In this document: one piece after another, positions 33,684 through 47,759 of the stretch
How the letters are laid out: each line of letters begins with the position of its first letter
Numbering within the stretch: the stretch's first letter is position 1
Source: Leptobrachium leishanense
Lineage: Eukaryota; Chordata; Amphibia; Anura; Megophryidae
Assembly: GCA_009667805.1 (NCBI GenBank)
Contig: CM019063.1
Span: forward strand, 56,032,881 to 56,096,880
Reading direction: 5' to 3'
DNA length: 64,000 bases
Position numbers and translations under genes: made by a program
Notes under the pieces: generated by a model
What the model was told of the DNA's origin: nothing
Seen by the model: only the letters and a program-made list of their open reading frames with translations
Databases searched by the model: none

Positions 33684-34082
33684 ATTGCTTTTTTTCAGAT
33701 ATCCTAAACATTTTTCTAATGGATGCTTAGTTAAGTGACTTTGAGGAGTGAAACAGGAGAGAAAGGAGAAAAACCTTTATAGTAAAACCCGTCTACTTCT
33801 CTGTAACTTCATATCCTGTAAATTAATTTTTACTACCTTTCTCGTAACTTTATAGCAGAAACAACCATGGCCATATGTGCCATTTAATGTGGCGTGGAAA
33901 AATAAATCATCAGCCAGTCTGTTAGCGTGGTGGATTCCTTATCTCATGGATAAAGACGTGGCACTGTGAGACCTGCACCATGGTTTGCTGCAGATGGTGG
34001 CACTTTGGTTCAAACAAAGACACTCCATATTAATGACCTGTATGTTATACATAGAAATCCTAATCAGCTATTAATGTGGTAC
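33684..34082. other. Intron, nothing recognised
   Basis: No feature recognised downstream of the exon at 34083-34302. Confidence 0.35.
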
Positions 34083-34302
34083 CTTGTGCTAAATATTTCA
34101 GGCATGTACTCTTTCCAGAGAAGAGCTTTCCGAGAACACAGCCTTTAATGGGGAATGGCGGGAACACAGGTGGTGGTGTAGGTGCCTTTGGAGGATGGAC
34201 AATCTCCAACAGTCTGCCAACCACATGACCCAGTATGTTGTTGTTGGGTGCAGGTGCTTTAAAACCAAGGTCTTTAGGCGGAACCCATTCTCCCGACATA
34301 GC
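34083..34302 (-). CDS. spef2: spef2 exon with P-loop
   Basis: The acceptor ccctttgatacag and donor GTACCA bound 220 bp entered in phase 0 and left with one base. It encodes AMSGEWVPPKDLGFKAP, NNNILGHVVGRLLEIVHPP, a proline-rich stretch (KAPTPPPVFPPFP) and IKGCVLGKLFSGKSTCLKYL. G-K-L-F-S-G-K-S-T is a Walker A P-loop; a P-loop preceded by PPFP is typical of the adenylate-kinase-like region of SPEF2, a ciliary and sperm-tail scaffold. No further 5' exon was found between here and 64000, so that intron either exceeds 29 kb or its next exon was missed. The donor is the weakest of the set. Confidence 0.88.
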
Positions 34303-34501
34303 CTGTATCAAAGGGAAAACGAAAATGAAAATAACAAACCACAGATAATACACATTTCACACAAAAAAATTGACTTCCATAAATAGGCTCTTATCTGTCA
34401 CAATCTTTATTTACTTCACCTTGTTATGGCAGAGTTTACAGTTTAGAGCAATAAATAAAGTAAAGAGACGCAATATTGATTCTATGTATTATTCAAGCTA
34501 A

Positions 34502-34918
34502 TTAACCCCTTCACTACCAAGGGAAATTACAGAAAATCACTGTCATGATATCATTTTAATGCATTAATCAGTAAGAAATATTTGGAAATATTCAAAATTT
34601 ATTCCTTACTGTTATACCTCATTGTCGAGCACATGTTGCCATCTAGTGGTCAAAAGGAACTACTGCAGCACTGGACTCTGTGCTGGACCAGCTGGGGAGA
34701 TGTGTTTCAGACATGTATTCCCAGCGGCTTAAAGAGTTAGCACCTCAGGTATCATACCGGCAGCACTACAAATTTAGGGACATACTCTGAGGCCCAAATG
34801 CAAATAAAACTTCTTTGCATTGCTCTAGTAGAACAACATACCGACTATACTCGATATTGTGGCACTAGCAGGTGTCTCGTAGATGGAGTATAGTTGATAT
34901 AGGTAGTGAAGGGGTTTA
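34502..34918. mobile_element. piggyBac-like MITE
   Basis: TTAACCCCTTCACTACC at the left and GGTAGTGAAGGGGTTTAA at the right form inverted termini with TTAA/TTTAA at the edges. The interior has TTGCCATCTAGTGGTC and a palindromic pair around CGACTATACTCGATATTG. Same family style as 20566-21035. Confidence 0.65.
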
Positions 34919-35639
34919 AATGGTTATGGCCTTTTACCAGATACGTGATGTGGTGTTCAAACACCCTGACATTTGTTGAATTTCTTTCTTGAATGAAATA
35001 CTCAAATGTTAACTTTAATGAACAATTTATAGGACATGAACTTGTTTCCAGGGTAACTATTTATTTGCCATTTCTTCATTCAACTCTATAAACTATTGGT
35101 AATAATAAAACGTAGGGCTGCAAGAAACGATTATTTTTTTGATTAATCAATTCATCGGATAATAAAGAAATACAATTTTTTCGTTTCCTTAAAAGGAACA
35201 CCGGTAAAAACCATCCCCTCCCTTTTTTTCTTACACAATTTGCATAGTGTACGTAACATTCATATGTACATACAAATTGCATATCTCATGCAACTTGCGT
35301 ACTTCTCGCACAAAAGGTACGCAAGTGACTGGTCAGAGATGGGTTGATGCTGCGTGTGTAGCTCAAACCCATGTCTGTTTCTCCATCGAACGCTGCTGTG
35401 AGTGTACAAGTGCTTGAGTAGACATGATGATGTCAACACACAAAGTGGGCGGGACGAGAGGAGGTGCAACCTGACAACTTTAATAAGATTAAGTGGTCAG
35501 GGTGCACAGAGTGTTCTTTTAAAACCATTTCATGAACAAACTGAGTGGGGTGAAGGACCGGAGATGGGAGGGAGTGAGTTTGGACAAGAAACCCAACTTG
35601 GGTGTGGGAGTAAGTTTGGGGGGGAATAGACCAGAGAGA

Positions 35640-36440
35640 GGCAGGGAGGGTGGGGTCGTGGCACAGGACTTCAGCTCCAAGTAAGAATAAAACACAGACG
35701 GTACTATCAATGATCCCCTTGGGACTATGAATTCGGTCCCTGTACACAGTACCCTATCTACCCCTCCGATCCTTGAATGGTCATACAGGTGACTACCTTC
35801 AGGGACTCGATCCTATAACACCCAGCAAGGGTTAACAGGCCACAGAATAGTATAACACAGTAGGCCCTGATAGCATAGGTCTTAATGCCAGGAGAGAGGG
35901 TCAGCCTTATACCAAGGTTTACACTCAAAGTAGAGTGGTCAGTAATAGCGATGGTTATATACAAAGCAGGGTTCTCAGAAATAGCCGGGTCAGTACACAA
36001 AGCAGGGTTCTCAGGAATATCTGTGGTCATACACAAAGCAGGGTTCTCAGAAATAACCGGGTCAGTACACAAAGCGGGGTTCGCAGGAATAGCTGGTCAT
36101 GCACATTGAGGGTTCTCAGAAATAACCAAAGTCACAATTATCAACAGAAGTCGCAAGAGCACTGGGGAAGTAACTCCACGTCAGGGCAATGAGTCTGCCT
36201 GAGCAGACTGATCTAAAAGCCGGCGGCTTTGCGTCATCACGCTACGACCCGCCACCTGACCACCCTGCTGACTGCGGCGGTTCTGTAAATCACTCGGCGT
36301 CCGGCCACCGAGGACGGCGCTGATGGGCAGGGACCCGGACACTGGTCATGGCAGGTACAGATCCTCCACCCAGTGGCAGTACCCAGGGTCTGTGCTATAA
36401 TTCTGCTACTGTTGTAATCTAAATTTTTAAAAAACTGTTT
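35640..36440. repeat. Unclassified, LTR-like sequence with short tandem repeats
   Basis: Four to five diverged copies of about 41 bp (TACACAAAGCAGGGTTCTCA with GGAATA or GAAATA) lie at 35945-36130. A GC-rich segment with GCGTCATCACGCTACGACCC follows. The composition resembles an antisense LTR, but no paired ends were found. Confidence 0.35.
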
Positions 36441-36489
36441 ATGTCTGACATAACCTTAGAACTAAATCATATTGAGTTCAGCAGTGGCA

Positions 36490-36497
36490 CGTCTTCT
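36490..36497. repeat. 8-bp hAT target duplication, left
   Basis: CGTCTTCT, repeated exactly at 42893-42900. Confidence 0.85.
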
Positions 36498-36714
36498 CAG
36501 TGGTGTAGCGTGGGGGGGCGGGGGGTGGTGGCCCCAGCCGCAATTTTCATAGGGGTGCATAATTTCAAAAGAAATTTGCGCCCCTAATAGTTTCCAGCAG
36601 CAGGGATCAGCTCGGCAAGGTGTCCGCTTATAGACACTGGTGTCCATGAGCGGCCTTTGCATGGTCTGCCGAATCTGGAAGGGAGGAGCAGGACAGAGCA
36701 CTCTCATTGTTCTG

Positions 36715-36722
36715 CTTCACAC
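36715..36722. repeat. 8-bp hAT target duplication, left
   Basis: CTTCACAC, repeated exactly at 40631-40638. Confidence 0.8.
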
Positions 36723-37387
36723 CAGGGACGGACTGACCTACCGGGATACCAGGCGGCATCCCGGTAGGCTGTGGGCCGGCTGCGGCAAACATTGTGCGGC
36801 CAATCGCATTATCGCGAAACCGCGGGCTGGTACTAGCGGCCGGCCGGCCCGCGGGTTAACTTACACACACTGTGCCTGGCCGCCGCCTGTCAGTGCCTGC
36901 GGCCGGGCTGCAGCCAGGCTAATGAGGAGTCAGTGAGGGAGGAGGGGCCACCGGGCTGACAGCCGCTGCAGCGTGCGTCCCAACCAGCGAACACAAGGCT
37001 GGGATGGGAAATGTCACTAACGCTGCATTGGCGCTGCCCTCGGCCCTCCCTACGTTGCCAAACTTGCCACATTGCGCAGGCGCCACGCTGAAGACCCTGG
37101 AGTCACACGAGGAGGAGGCTGGCACTGCAGATGTGAGTAAGAGAGTGTGACACTCACTAGGGAGGCCGCCCAGCGTGAGGCCAGCAGCGAGCACTGCCGG
37201 CACAGGAGGAGAGGACTGTGGAGACAGGAGGTTGCTGTGGTGGCACTGGCAAGGTGACCGTCTTTATAGCGTAAGCCCTCCTGACTCCCCCGGGGATACA
37301 TTCATATTGCCGCGCCGGCCATGACCCCCAGGCAGCCATGCAGCCAGAGCATCCCTTGACTCTAGACTAAGACACTGTAACCTACCC

Positions 37388-37622
37388 TTACCATCATGGC
37401 GGCGGTGGGAAGGCGGGAAACTGCAGCAGGGCACCTGGAGCTGCTGGCACAGAACTTCCTTACCGTCATGGCGGCGGTGAGAAGGCGGGAAACTGCAGCG
37501 GGGCGCCTGGAGCTGCTGGCACAGAACTTCCCAAGCTACACGTGTAGCTTGGGAAGTTCTGTGCCAGCAGCTCCAGGTGCCCCGCTGCAGTTTCCCACCT
37601 TCTTACCGCCGCCATGATGGTA
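37388..37622. mobile_element. Palindromic foldback element with duplicated arm
   Basis: An 80-bp arm (about 37462-37541) is followed at once by its inverted copy (37542-37622) around the centre AAGCTACAC/GTGTAGCTT. A third, direct copy of most of the arm precedes it at 37388-37461. Outer ends TTACCATCATGGCGGCGG and CCGCCGCCATGATGGTAA match. Only a few mismatches separate the arms, so it is young or kept similar by conversion. Confidence 0.8.
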
Positions 37623-37727
37623 ACCTGAGTATGCTGCGCAGTTTGGATCAATCTTCTCCTTTCACACCTCAGATAGGGAAAGAAAGTTTCTCCACCGGAT
37701 CAGGCTCCATGGTGGGGGATGTCATGG

Positions 37728-37885
37728 TATCTGGTCTGAGGTATATATCTGTGGGCATTATCTGGTCTGAGGTCTATATCTGTGGGCATTATCTGGTCTG
37801 AGGTCTATATCTGTGGACATTATCTGGTCTGAGGTCTATATCTGTGGTCATTATCTGGTCTGAGGTCTATATATGCGGGCATTAT
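37728..37885. repeat. Tandem repeat, 31-bp unit, about 5 copies
   Basis: Units of the form TCTGGTCTGAGGTCTATATC then TGTGGGCATTA. Confidence 0.85.
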
Positions 37886-37997
37886 AAATTAGGTGCGCGC
37901 TGGTCTGAATAAAGACCTCAACACTATTTTGTTGAAATTATTTTTCTTATCAGGACAAGTAGATCGCCCTGAGGGACAAGTAGATTGGACTACCACT

Positions 37998-38448
37998 AAG
38001 GCTGGTGTCAGACGAGCGTAGTGTTCACGTCCGTGATTGCGCCTAAAAGTACGTCCGTGATAGCATGAAAGAAAGCCCATCGGAGCCTGACACATGAAGT
38101 ACGTCCGCACTGAACTGCGGACGCACAACGGCTGCGGCCCACAGATGCAAGGCAGGCAAAAACGTACATCCCCTAGAACGGCCGCACAAAGTGCGCTGCG
38201 TCCGCAACATCTGCATAGCTGTGTGTGTGAGTGAAGGAACGTGGTCAGACGGACTGCATTTATATGTCCAGCATTTTTCAGACAAAATGGTTTTGCTTTT
38301 TAATTTATTTTCCCTCCTACATCCGTCAAAATATACATCAGTAAATAAAAGGACTGTGTGGCCACTACTGTGTCTTCCGTACTGACGTACGTCCGTGTGC
38401 ACGGACGTACAGTCCGTAGAAATCACGCTTGTCTGACCCTAGCCTTAG
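37998..38448. mobile_element. MITE-like element, CTAAGGCT(A/G)GGTCAGAC termini
   Basis: CTAAGGCTGGTGTCAGACGA at the left is inverted at the right as TTGTCTGACCCTAGCCTTAG. Inner inverted words ACGTCCGTGA and GACGTACGTCCGTG recur. One end of a related element (CTAAGGCTAGCGTCAGACGA) lies at about 59250. Target duplication unclear. Confidence 0.65.
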
Positions 38449-38573
38449 TCTGTCGGACAAGTAGATATTTTAAACATTTCCACACCCCTGAATATGTTTT
38501 CTAGGTATTCAGACATGTGGAATTCCAAAGGTTTTTGCACTTTTTGAACTGTTGAGGAATTAACAGCAACATA

Positions 38574-40208
<1,635 letters not shown>

Positions 40209-40741
40209 TATTTGCACTTTTTATTCTCTCAAAAGGTTTATTGTAACTGTTCCAATATTTAATTACTGTTATGTAAAACAGTTGCCCTATTTTTCTTTTT
40301 TATGCGCACTATTTATCTATATATATTGTGTGTCTTTCAGTTATTTATGTTAATAAAAGGTTTGAAACTGCATCTTCCATATTTGAAGAAAAGTTCCTTA
40401 ATTATTCTTTATTCTTGTAATATATCACCATAGCGATAAGTGGATTGTTCTTGTCCCTATGTGCTTTCGCATCTGTCTTCTCTATATATAATACTCTTCA
40501 AATGTGTTTTAAAATGCATGGTTTTCCCTTTTATGAATAACATAATAATGACGTTGGGCTGGTATAATAATGCTATGGGGCTGGTATGAAATTATTTCCA
40601 GGGCTGGTTTTTAACCCCAGTCCGGCCCGGCTTCACACTGTGCGCTTCCCCCCCCCCGCACAGCGGAAACACAACATGCAAAGAACGTGCCAGGCGCTGC
40701 AGAAAGAACGTGCCAAGCGCTGCAGAATCAGGATGAGTGAG

Positions 40742-40749
40742 GACACAGG
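40742..40749. repeat. 8-bp hAT target duplication, left
   Basis: GACACAGG, repeated exactly at 41791-41798. Confidence 0.85.
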
Positions 40750-41790
40750 CAGGGCCGGATTAACAAAGGGGCAGATGGAGCGGCAGCTCCAGGCCCATCC
40801 CCCAGAATAGGCCCACAGAAAAGATAAATTTGTCTGCATTGATGGGCATTTGGACCACTATATATCCACCTCCATAGCAGCTACAGGGTCATGTGAGGTA
40901 TCACCGGAAAGGTCAGAGCATGACCTTTCCAATGATACCAAACATGAACAGGTTTTATGTAACAATAAAAATAAAATAATAAATATTTCTTTATTTTTTA
41001 TTTTTAACACAGCAATGTTTTTCAGTTATAAAGGGAACAATGATGCTGCAGTAACTCACCATCACATTTTTCATGTCACTAACAAGCGTGGAGGTGATGG
41101 TACACTCCATTATTACGAATTGTTACATCAAGAACCTAAACCGCCACAATGCAGCGAAGTGCACTGGGGGGGATTTGAAACCCTGCGCTACTAATCTTTA
41201 CACCTCGCAAGGTCAACTGAGGTGTCGTGTCAGACAGGACAGAGCCTGACCTTTGCATTGATACCAAACATGACAATGTAAAATCGAAAAGAAAAAGAAA
41301 ACAAAAAACTTTATTTATTTTTTGTTCCAAAGCGATGGTATTGTCCATTTGTCACGTATAAAATTAGCAATACCACTGCCATTACCGTCTCCTTTCCCAC
41401 GTTGGGAGCAAGGACAGTGTTTTATTCATAGTCGTACTATTCATAAAACATCATTATCCAAAACACATGTGAAATACCAAATTTTCTGGCTAAAATTGTA
41501 TATTTTCTCAGAAAAATGCAGTTACAGGTTCCCATTTCATTATTTTTTAACAAGAATTCCCTATAGAATATATAACCAGAGGTTTGGATGATAAAATATG
41601 AAAAAATAATTTTACACGCTGTGATGATTGAAGTCTGAATGGAAATTTACTCAAACAGTATCTACCTGCTTAGATATACCTATATATGCACTATTAAATA
41701 GCCTAAAATATGTTGCCATTTCACTAAATTATGAAAAAAGCCCACCAAAATATTCAGCTCCAGGCCCATAGAGCTCTTAATCCGGCCCTG
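40750..41790. mobile_element. hAT MITE, CAGGGCCGGATTAA type
   Basis: The ends CAGGGCCGGATTAAC and CTTAATCCGGCCCTG are inverted partners flanked by identical GACACAGG. Subterminal GGCCCA/CAGCTCCAGGCCC words occur at both ends. No transposase. It sits inside the second-level hAT, beside the third-level one. Confidence 0.9.
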
Positions 41791-43075
41791 GACACAGGGC
41801 TTCCGGATCTGGCTCCTCCTTCTGCTCTCCGTCATCATCCTGTCCCCGCACACATGTACAAGGACTGCTGAGGAGGAGGCTGGGGACAAACTGAAGCTAG
41901 GAACCCGGGAAAAACAGATCCGTGGAGGAGCAGGGCAGGCAGAGTGAGTTTTCTTGCGTTATCACAATCTGCCCCTGTTTCATTATGCCGAGCATTAATT
42001 GTTGCTGTTGCATGTGTTCCTTCTGGGTGTGAATCTTCCTGCCCCTTCACTAACGTCCTGTAAATTCTTCACTTTAACCCTCACTCTCCTGGCCGTCTCA
42101 CTATTGTCCCTCTGCTTTCCTTCCTGACCTTCTTTCTGCATTCCTCTATTCTCAGTGACAGTAGAGTTAAGCTGCAGGGCCTGCTGCGCCCCCCGCCACT
42201 CTGTGTCTCCCTCAATACTATCTGGTGATTATGGGTTCAGCAGAAGCTTTCTGTGACCTGCCCTCCACCTCTCACCTTCCAGATTAACTCCCTTAAATGA
42301 ACATGGCGTTCATTTATGATATGGCATTCTTATTCTTTATTAAGGGTTATTTAATTATTAATGGATAATAAATATTTGAATGTACAATATATTTTTATAT
42401 TTTTAACCTGTACATATTTTTAATAAGTTTAATACTTTTAAATATTAGTGTATTTTATTATATAATTGATTTATAAAAAATTTAAAGAATTACTTTCATG
42501 TATAAGTTCTTTAAAATTAAAACATAAAATATATGTGAATAAATGTGTTATTTAAATGTATTTTAATTTATAATTTGCATTAATCTATAATTATTTTAAA
42601 ATGTTATTGCTGTGGAGCTCTGACACACTCATACACACTGCACATTATTATATCACAGCAATAAAACTCACCATAATGTGCGGTGTGAATAAGCTTGACA
42701 TTATTGTTGTGGAAGATATTGGGATGGGGAAGGGGGGGGACGACAAATACACCTTTGTCTATGTAGACAAAAAAAATCTTGCACCAGCACTGCTCACAGG
42801 GAATCAAGGTGTACTAACCTGTCCACAGGTTGGGGGGGGGCGCAATTAATCTTGCCTTGCCTCGGGCGCTGACAACCCACGCTACGCCACTGCGTCTTCT
42901 GTCCTCTCCAAAGTAGCATCTGAAGTTATTCACGTATAACTCAGTCTGACTCTAAACAGTGTGTGCTGTACACTGGCCGATTAATCGATCAACTGACTAA
43001 TGGATAATGAGAATAGTTGACAATAATTTTAATTATCGATTAGTTGTCGATTAATTGATTAGTAGTTTCAGCCCT

Positions 43076-44111
43076 AAACAAAAGTGACTCACAAAATGAC
43101 ATATCACTTACTAATCAGCGAACTGACACATCAACTCAGACACAAAGCAGTAACGTCACATCTTAGGAACATTGTGAGATATTGATCAGTCCGTCAATGG
43201 TCAAGGTGGCAGAGTGTGGTCAAGATAGAAATTAAGGGACGGCTCCATTTAGCAATTTTTTTTCGTTATGCCAAATGCCATTATTCCTGGACTACATGGA
43301 GGACGGAGCAGCGGAAGCCCAGCGGGAAACCATCCTCAGCCAGCACCACCTCCAGGTGCTGTGACTTAGTACTGACAGTGGGGAGGGTGGTACAGGAGTG
43401 TGTAATTTGTGACAGATAATTTACAATATGTGCCATGACGGCGTGCTACGACTAACAATCAAAAAATAAATAGAGATCCCATGAAATCAATAAACAGACT
43501 TCGATCTGAACTTAACAATCAAGAAACAAAAGCTTTGCATTTGTATTGGATGATCTGATGCCTTTGACACGTTTTTTCCACCTTGAATTCTATTTGGAAA
43601 AATTCACTCATTGGTCTAGGTTCGCTAAAGGTTTTACTGGTCACAGTCGTCAGTCGGAGTCATCCATGGTGCAAGGAGACAACCCTAACTCATAGTGCAT
43701 TGCATACACTGCACGTGTGACCTAATTGCTGCTAGGTGGGACTACCAGAAATAAAGCCAGTTGCTGTGGCTTCACTAAACACTAAAGATCGACACTCGCT
43801 GCAATGTGCAGCGGGTATAGCATGTCTGGGAGGCATGTATCCGTGCTTTAATCTTGTTTTCATGCTCTGAATTGTGGATGTGAGTCACTGCTTTCATTTG
43901 AGCCACACTTGGCTAATTTCAGGGTTTTAACCAGGGGTCAAGTTGAGGGGGAACGGGCAAGAACTCGGGTCTTACACTATTTTTGGAGAGGGAACCAAGT
44001 TCCCACCACTCCCATACGCTATAAGTTGTTATTCAGGTTTTCAAACATATCATTCCCTGTTAAGGCAGAATAAAAATAGGATTTATCATATATTTTGCTA
44101 AAATCCACAGA
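43076..44111. other. Unassigned sequence with a short coding-like remnant
   Basis: Around 43286-43363 the plus strand reads LDYMEDGAAEAQRETILSQH and HLQVL, then TGA, with GC-rich codon-like composition unlike its flanks. It may be the end of a processed pseudogene or an exon; I did not recognise it. Nothing else recognised. Confidence 0.3.
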
Positions 44112-44331
44112 TTATTTATTATTATTTTTTATTATTATTTATTAAGCGCCAACACATTCCGCAGCGCTGTACAAGGTGTAATGAGTAAAGACAGGTCAAT
44201 TCTACAATACACACAGGAGACAGGTCAGTATTCCAGCCAGCAGATACAGGAGGATAAGAGGACCCTATTCCCGCGGGAATTTACAATCTAGATGGTGAGG
44301 GGATTAGAAACAGGAGGGGGGGGGACAGATA
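44112..44331 (-). repeat. L2-tailed dispersed repeat, uninterrupted
   Basis: (ATT)n, AAGCGCCAACACATTCCGCA and GCGCTGTACAAGGTG, then CAGGTCAGTATTCCAGCCAG, is the antisense counterpart of the repeat split by Tc1 B at 27286-29103. It shows the unoccupied TA target at 44208-44209. Confidence 0.75.
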
Positions 44332-45007
44332 TTCATAAATATATCAGATATGAGTGCGTGTCTGTGTTAAGTGTGAGATGATAATAGCTAATTCAAGGAC
44401 AGAAATCTCAATTTCTTTTTTTAGCACTTGACCGCCGGTTTTAACCACAACTACATTTTGGGCGGCACATACCTAAATACCATACCCGCCAGTGAGTCCT
44501 ACTCCCAATAAGTCATAATGGCGAGGAGTTCACAGTGTGCTGACGCTGTTTGTATCGACTTTCGGATTTACTGAGCAAGGTTTTACCCTTATGAACTCAA
44601 TTACCAATTTTGAAACTTAATGTATCTCGCCCAGTGACTGGAAACCAGTAATGAATGAGCAGGTCGGCTGCTGAGCGGTCTGTATGTGCAATAACCTCCA
44701 TAGAGTAAAGATGGAGAGATCCCAGAACTCTGTGCTGGCAGAGAGAATACTCTACTGCATCAGTAACACCACAACTTTAACATATCTAGGGTATGAATAC
44801 TATTTGCATAAATATAGTGAACTTATTTAATTCAAAAAGTGCGTATGCGCGGTTTTGCACAAATACTACGCACAAAAAAAATCTGTTCCTCTTCATATGT
44901 AAACTAGGTCAAATTCTAGAAACCACGACACTCTATAATATGTCATTAATCTGATATAAAAAAGCATTCAGGTCATGGAACTTGCGAAATCCACCAGTGG
45001 ACGACCC
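44332..45007. other. Nothing recognised
   Basis: No coding frame or recognised repeat between the L2-tailed repeat and the piggyBac end. Confidence 0.35.
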
Positions 45008-45175
45008 TTAACCCCTTAGTGACCGGGCGGTTTTACACAAATCCGTCCTTTAGTGACCGCTGCTGTTTTTACGTTTCTGTGCTGTTTGTATTTACATCAA
45101 ATTTTCCTCTTACTCGTTTATGCAACCCACACATATTTTACACTGTTTTTCTCGTCATTAAATGGACTTTATAAA

Positions 45176-45907
45176 TGTCATGCCTCACCGGCGCTTGCCG
45201 GCCCGTCGCTCCTCCTTGCGGCTCCGGGGTCGGCGTCTCCTTCACCTCCATCTCTGCGCGGTATGCGCGCGCCGCCGGCGTTCCCTAGTTACCTCTCCCG
45301 GCGGCGCGACGTCACAACTCCCCATGTGACCTCCATTGACCAATCAGCAAGCAGGGCGCTAGATTTAAACCTGCTTTCCCCATTTCTCAGTGCCCTTTCG
45401 TGGTTTTAGCTTGCTATTACCGTTTGGAGCTATTTTCTGTGATTCCTATTTGACTTTCTGTGCATGACCTGGCTTTTGGAGACCGACTCTGAGTATCTCC
45501 GTATCCCTCTGACCCGGCTATTGTGTTTGACGCTGCATTCGTTTTTCCTGTGTACTGATCTGATTTACTACCCACTATCACTTAACCCAGCCACTTTAAG
45601 GACTGGTATTGTGATTAGTGTTCGGGGTTTTCCTGGTTACCTGTGTATCTACCTTGCTTATTATTTGACTTACGTGTACAAGCTTGACGTACACTCTCTG
45701 GTACTCCGTACTGTCCTGTTTCTATACCAGCCACCCTAAGGACTGGTTTCTATCCTCCTGGCTTACGTCCCTGCCTTATAGGTTCACTTCTCGCTACTGC
45801 GTAACCCAGCCGACTATAAGGACTGGTATCGCATTTAGGGTTCCAGCCTCCTGTTTACATCGTAGGGCTGACCGTAGCTACCTACGGGTACGTGTGTCCG
45901 CCTGACA
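45176..45907 (+). mobile_element. Solo LTR inside the piggyBac element
   Basis: The segment starts TGTCATGCC and ends CCTGACA (TG...CA with inverted TGTCA/TGACA ends) and is flanked by ATAAA at 45171-45175 and 45908-45912, a 5-bp target duplication. No internal retroelement sequence lies next to it. At 732 bp this is the usual result of recombination between two LTRs. Orientation is arbitrary from sequence. Confidence 0.85.
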
Positions 45908-46375
45908 ATAAAGATACCATTTTTTTCATCATTTCATATAATTTACTATAAAGAACATTTTTACATAAAAAAAATTGAAAAAACACCACTTTTTCAAACT
46001 TTGACCCCCAAAATTTCTTATGTATCAACAACCGTCAAAAAAATTTAATTCCTTAGTAGTTTCTAAATTTAGTTCTGAGTTTAGCAATACCCAATGTTTA
46101 CATACTCCTCGCTTTTCTCCTTATCTTATGCAACAATAAGTGCAAGTAGCACTTTGCCATTTACAAAGGGTTTACTTTTAAAAGTAGTCATAGTGACATT
46201 GTAACACTGATATCTGTCACTAATTCCTGAATAACCCTCCACATATACATATTTTTTTTAAAGTACACAAATCAAGGTATTAAACTTGGGGTATTTTGAC
46301 TCTTTCCATGCAAACCATTTTACCACAAATCTATGCCAAAGTTTAAGAAAAAAAAAAATATTTTTTTTTTAATGC

Positions 46376-47640
46376 AATTTAAGAATACATGTACTGTGAA
46401 CTTTAAGGTTTACTGCCAAAAAGCACCCCAAAATATGTTCAGCAACATCTTCTGAGTAAATTGATACCACCCATGTATAGGTATGTCGGGTCATTTGGGG
46501 GCTAATAGGCCTTATTTGGGGGGTGCGCATTTCAGTTTTCCAACTTGGAATTTTCACATTTCGTCATCATGCACCCATGTCCTATTTGGGACATTTTTGA
46601 AGCCGGCCAAAGTAATTTACCCCTATCAAACCATATATTTTTAGAAAGGGCACAACCTAGGGTACTTCAAAGAGTTGTATTTTAACACTTTCCATGCACT
46701 AGCTCTTTGTCAAACTTTCAGGTAGTCACTTTTTGTGTTATTTTTTCACACACATTGTACTTTAGGCATGAATTGTCAAATCCAGTTATGGGTTACTGCC
46801 AAAAAACACCCCAAAATATGTTCAGCAACATCTTCTGAGTAAAGTGATACCACCCATATATAGATTTGTTCTGTTGTTTTTGGGGTGCTACGCCAATCTT
46901 TTGACATGTGCTTGTCATTTTTCTAATTTGACATATCTTCTTTGCTTATCTTCTTTTTAGGGGCCTTTTTACATACCCCAATTTTATAAACGTGCATATA
47001 TTTGGTAAGCTAGCACCCCAAAGTATTGTAAATGGAGTGTTTTTATGCCATGGATGCAACCGTTTGCTCCAAACAAATTGGATACTGTTTGGTGGTCATT
47101 TTTCATTTTCACACCCACATCAGTTTTGGACTGTGATTTAGGAGACACCGTTGTCGGTTACTGCATGAAAACTCTCCAGGTTGTTTTCTGCAAGGTCTCC
47201 TGAGTACACCCATGCCCCCCATGCATAGGTTTGCCAGGATTTTGGGAAGGTTCAAATACAATTTTTATGACTTTGTCATTGGAGTTGAAATTGAGATTAT
47301 TTCTTCAGCTAGGCCTATCTTTGGTTTTGGGTCTACCGCATACCCCAGTTTGAATTATTGCCATAAAATTGTTTATATTTGTTATGTTGACACCCCAAGG
47401 TATTGCATATGGAGTGCTTTGATGCCATGGATGCAACGGTTTTAGCCCAAAACATTTGAGAAGGTGTGTGGCGGTAATTTTTCAATTTTCTGATTTTTAC
47501 GCCCACATTAGATTTGCCTGTGATTTAGGAGACACTGTTGTTGGTTACTGCATGAAAACTCTCCAGGTTGTTTTCTGCAAGGTCTCCTGAGTACACCCAT
47601 GCCCCCCATGCATAGGTGTGCAAAGAGTTTGGCAAAATAC
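46376..47640. repeat. Tandem repeat, about 380-bp unit, piggyBac 3' noncoding
   Basis: GGTTACTGC-type words recur near 46407, 46791, 47155 and 47542 (spacings 384, 364, 387), each followed by CTGAGTA and ACCCATG-type words and a TTTGGGG stretch. Units 1-2 and units 3-4 form two closer pairs (AATATGTTCAGCAACATCTT versus CTCCAGGTTGTTTTCTGCAA). Confidence 0.75.
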
Positions 47641-47759
47641 AGCACCAATTGTAGAACATAAAAATGTAGGAATAAAATGTAAAAGTCTGGTGCAGTAAAA
47701 GAAAAAAAGAAAATAAACTGAACTAACTAACTAGACTGTAAGAAAAAAAAAATCACAGA

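Noticed and set aside
36890..37339. Several GC-rich open frames on the minus strand
   Set aside because: They lie in the CpG-rich interior of a non-autonomous hAT element; overlapping frames without domains.
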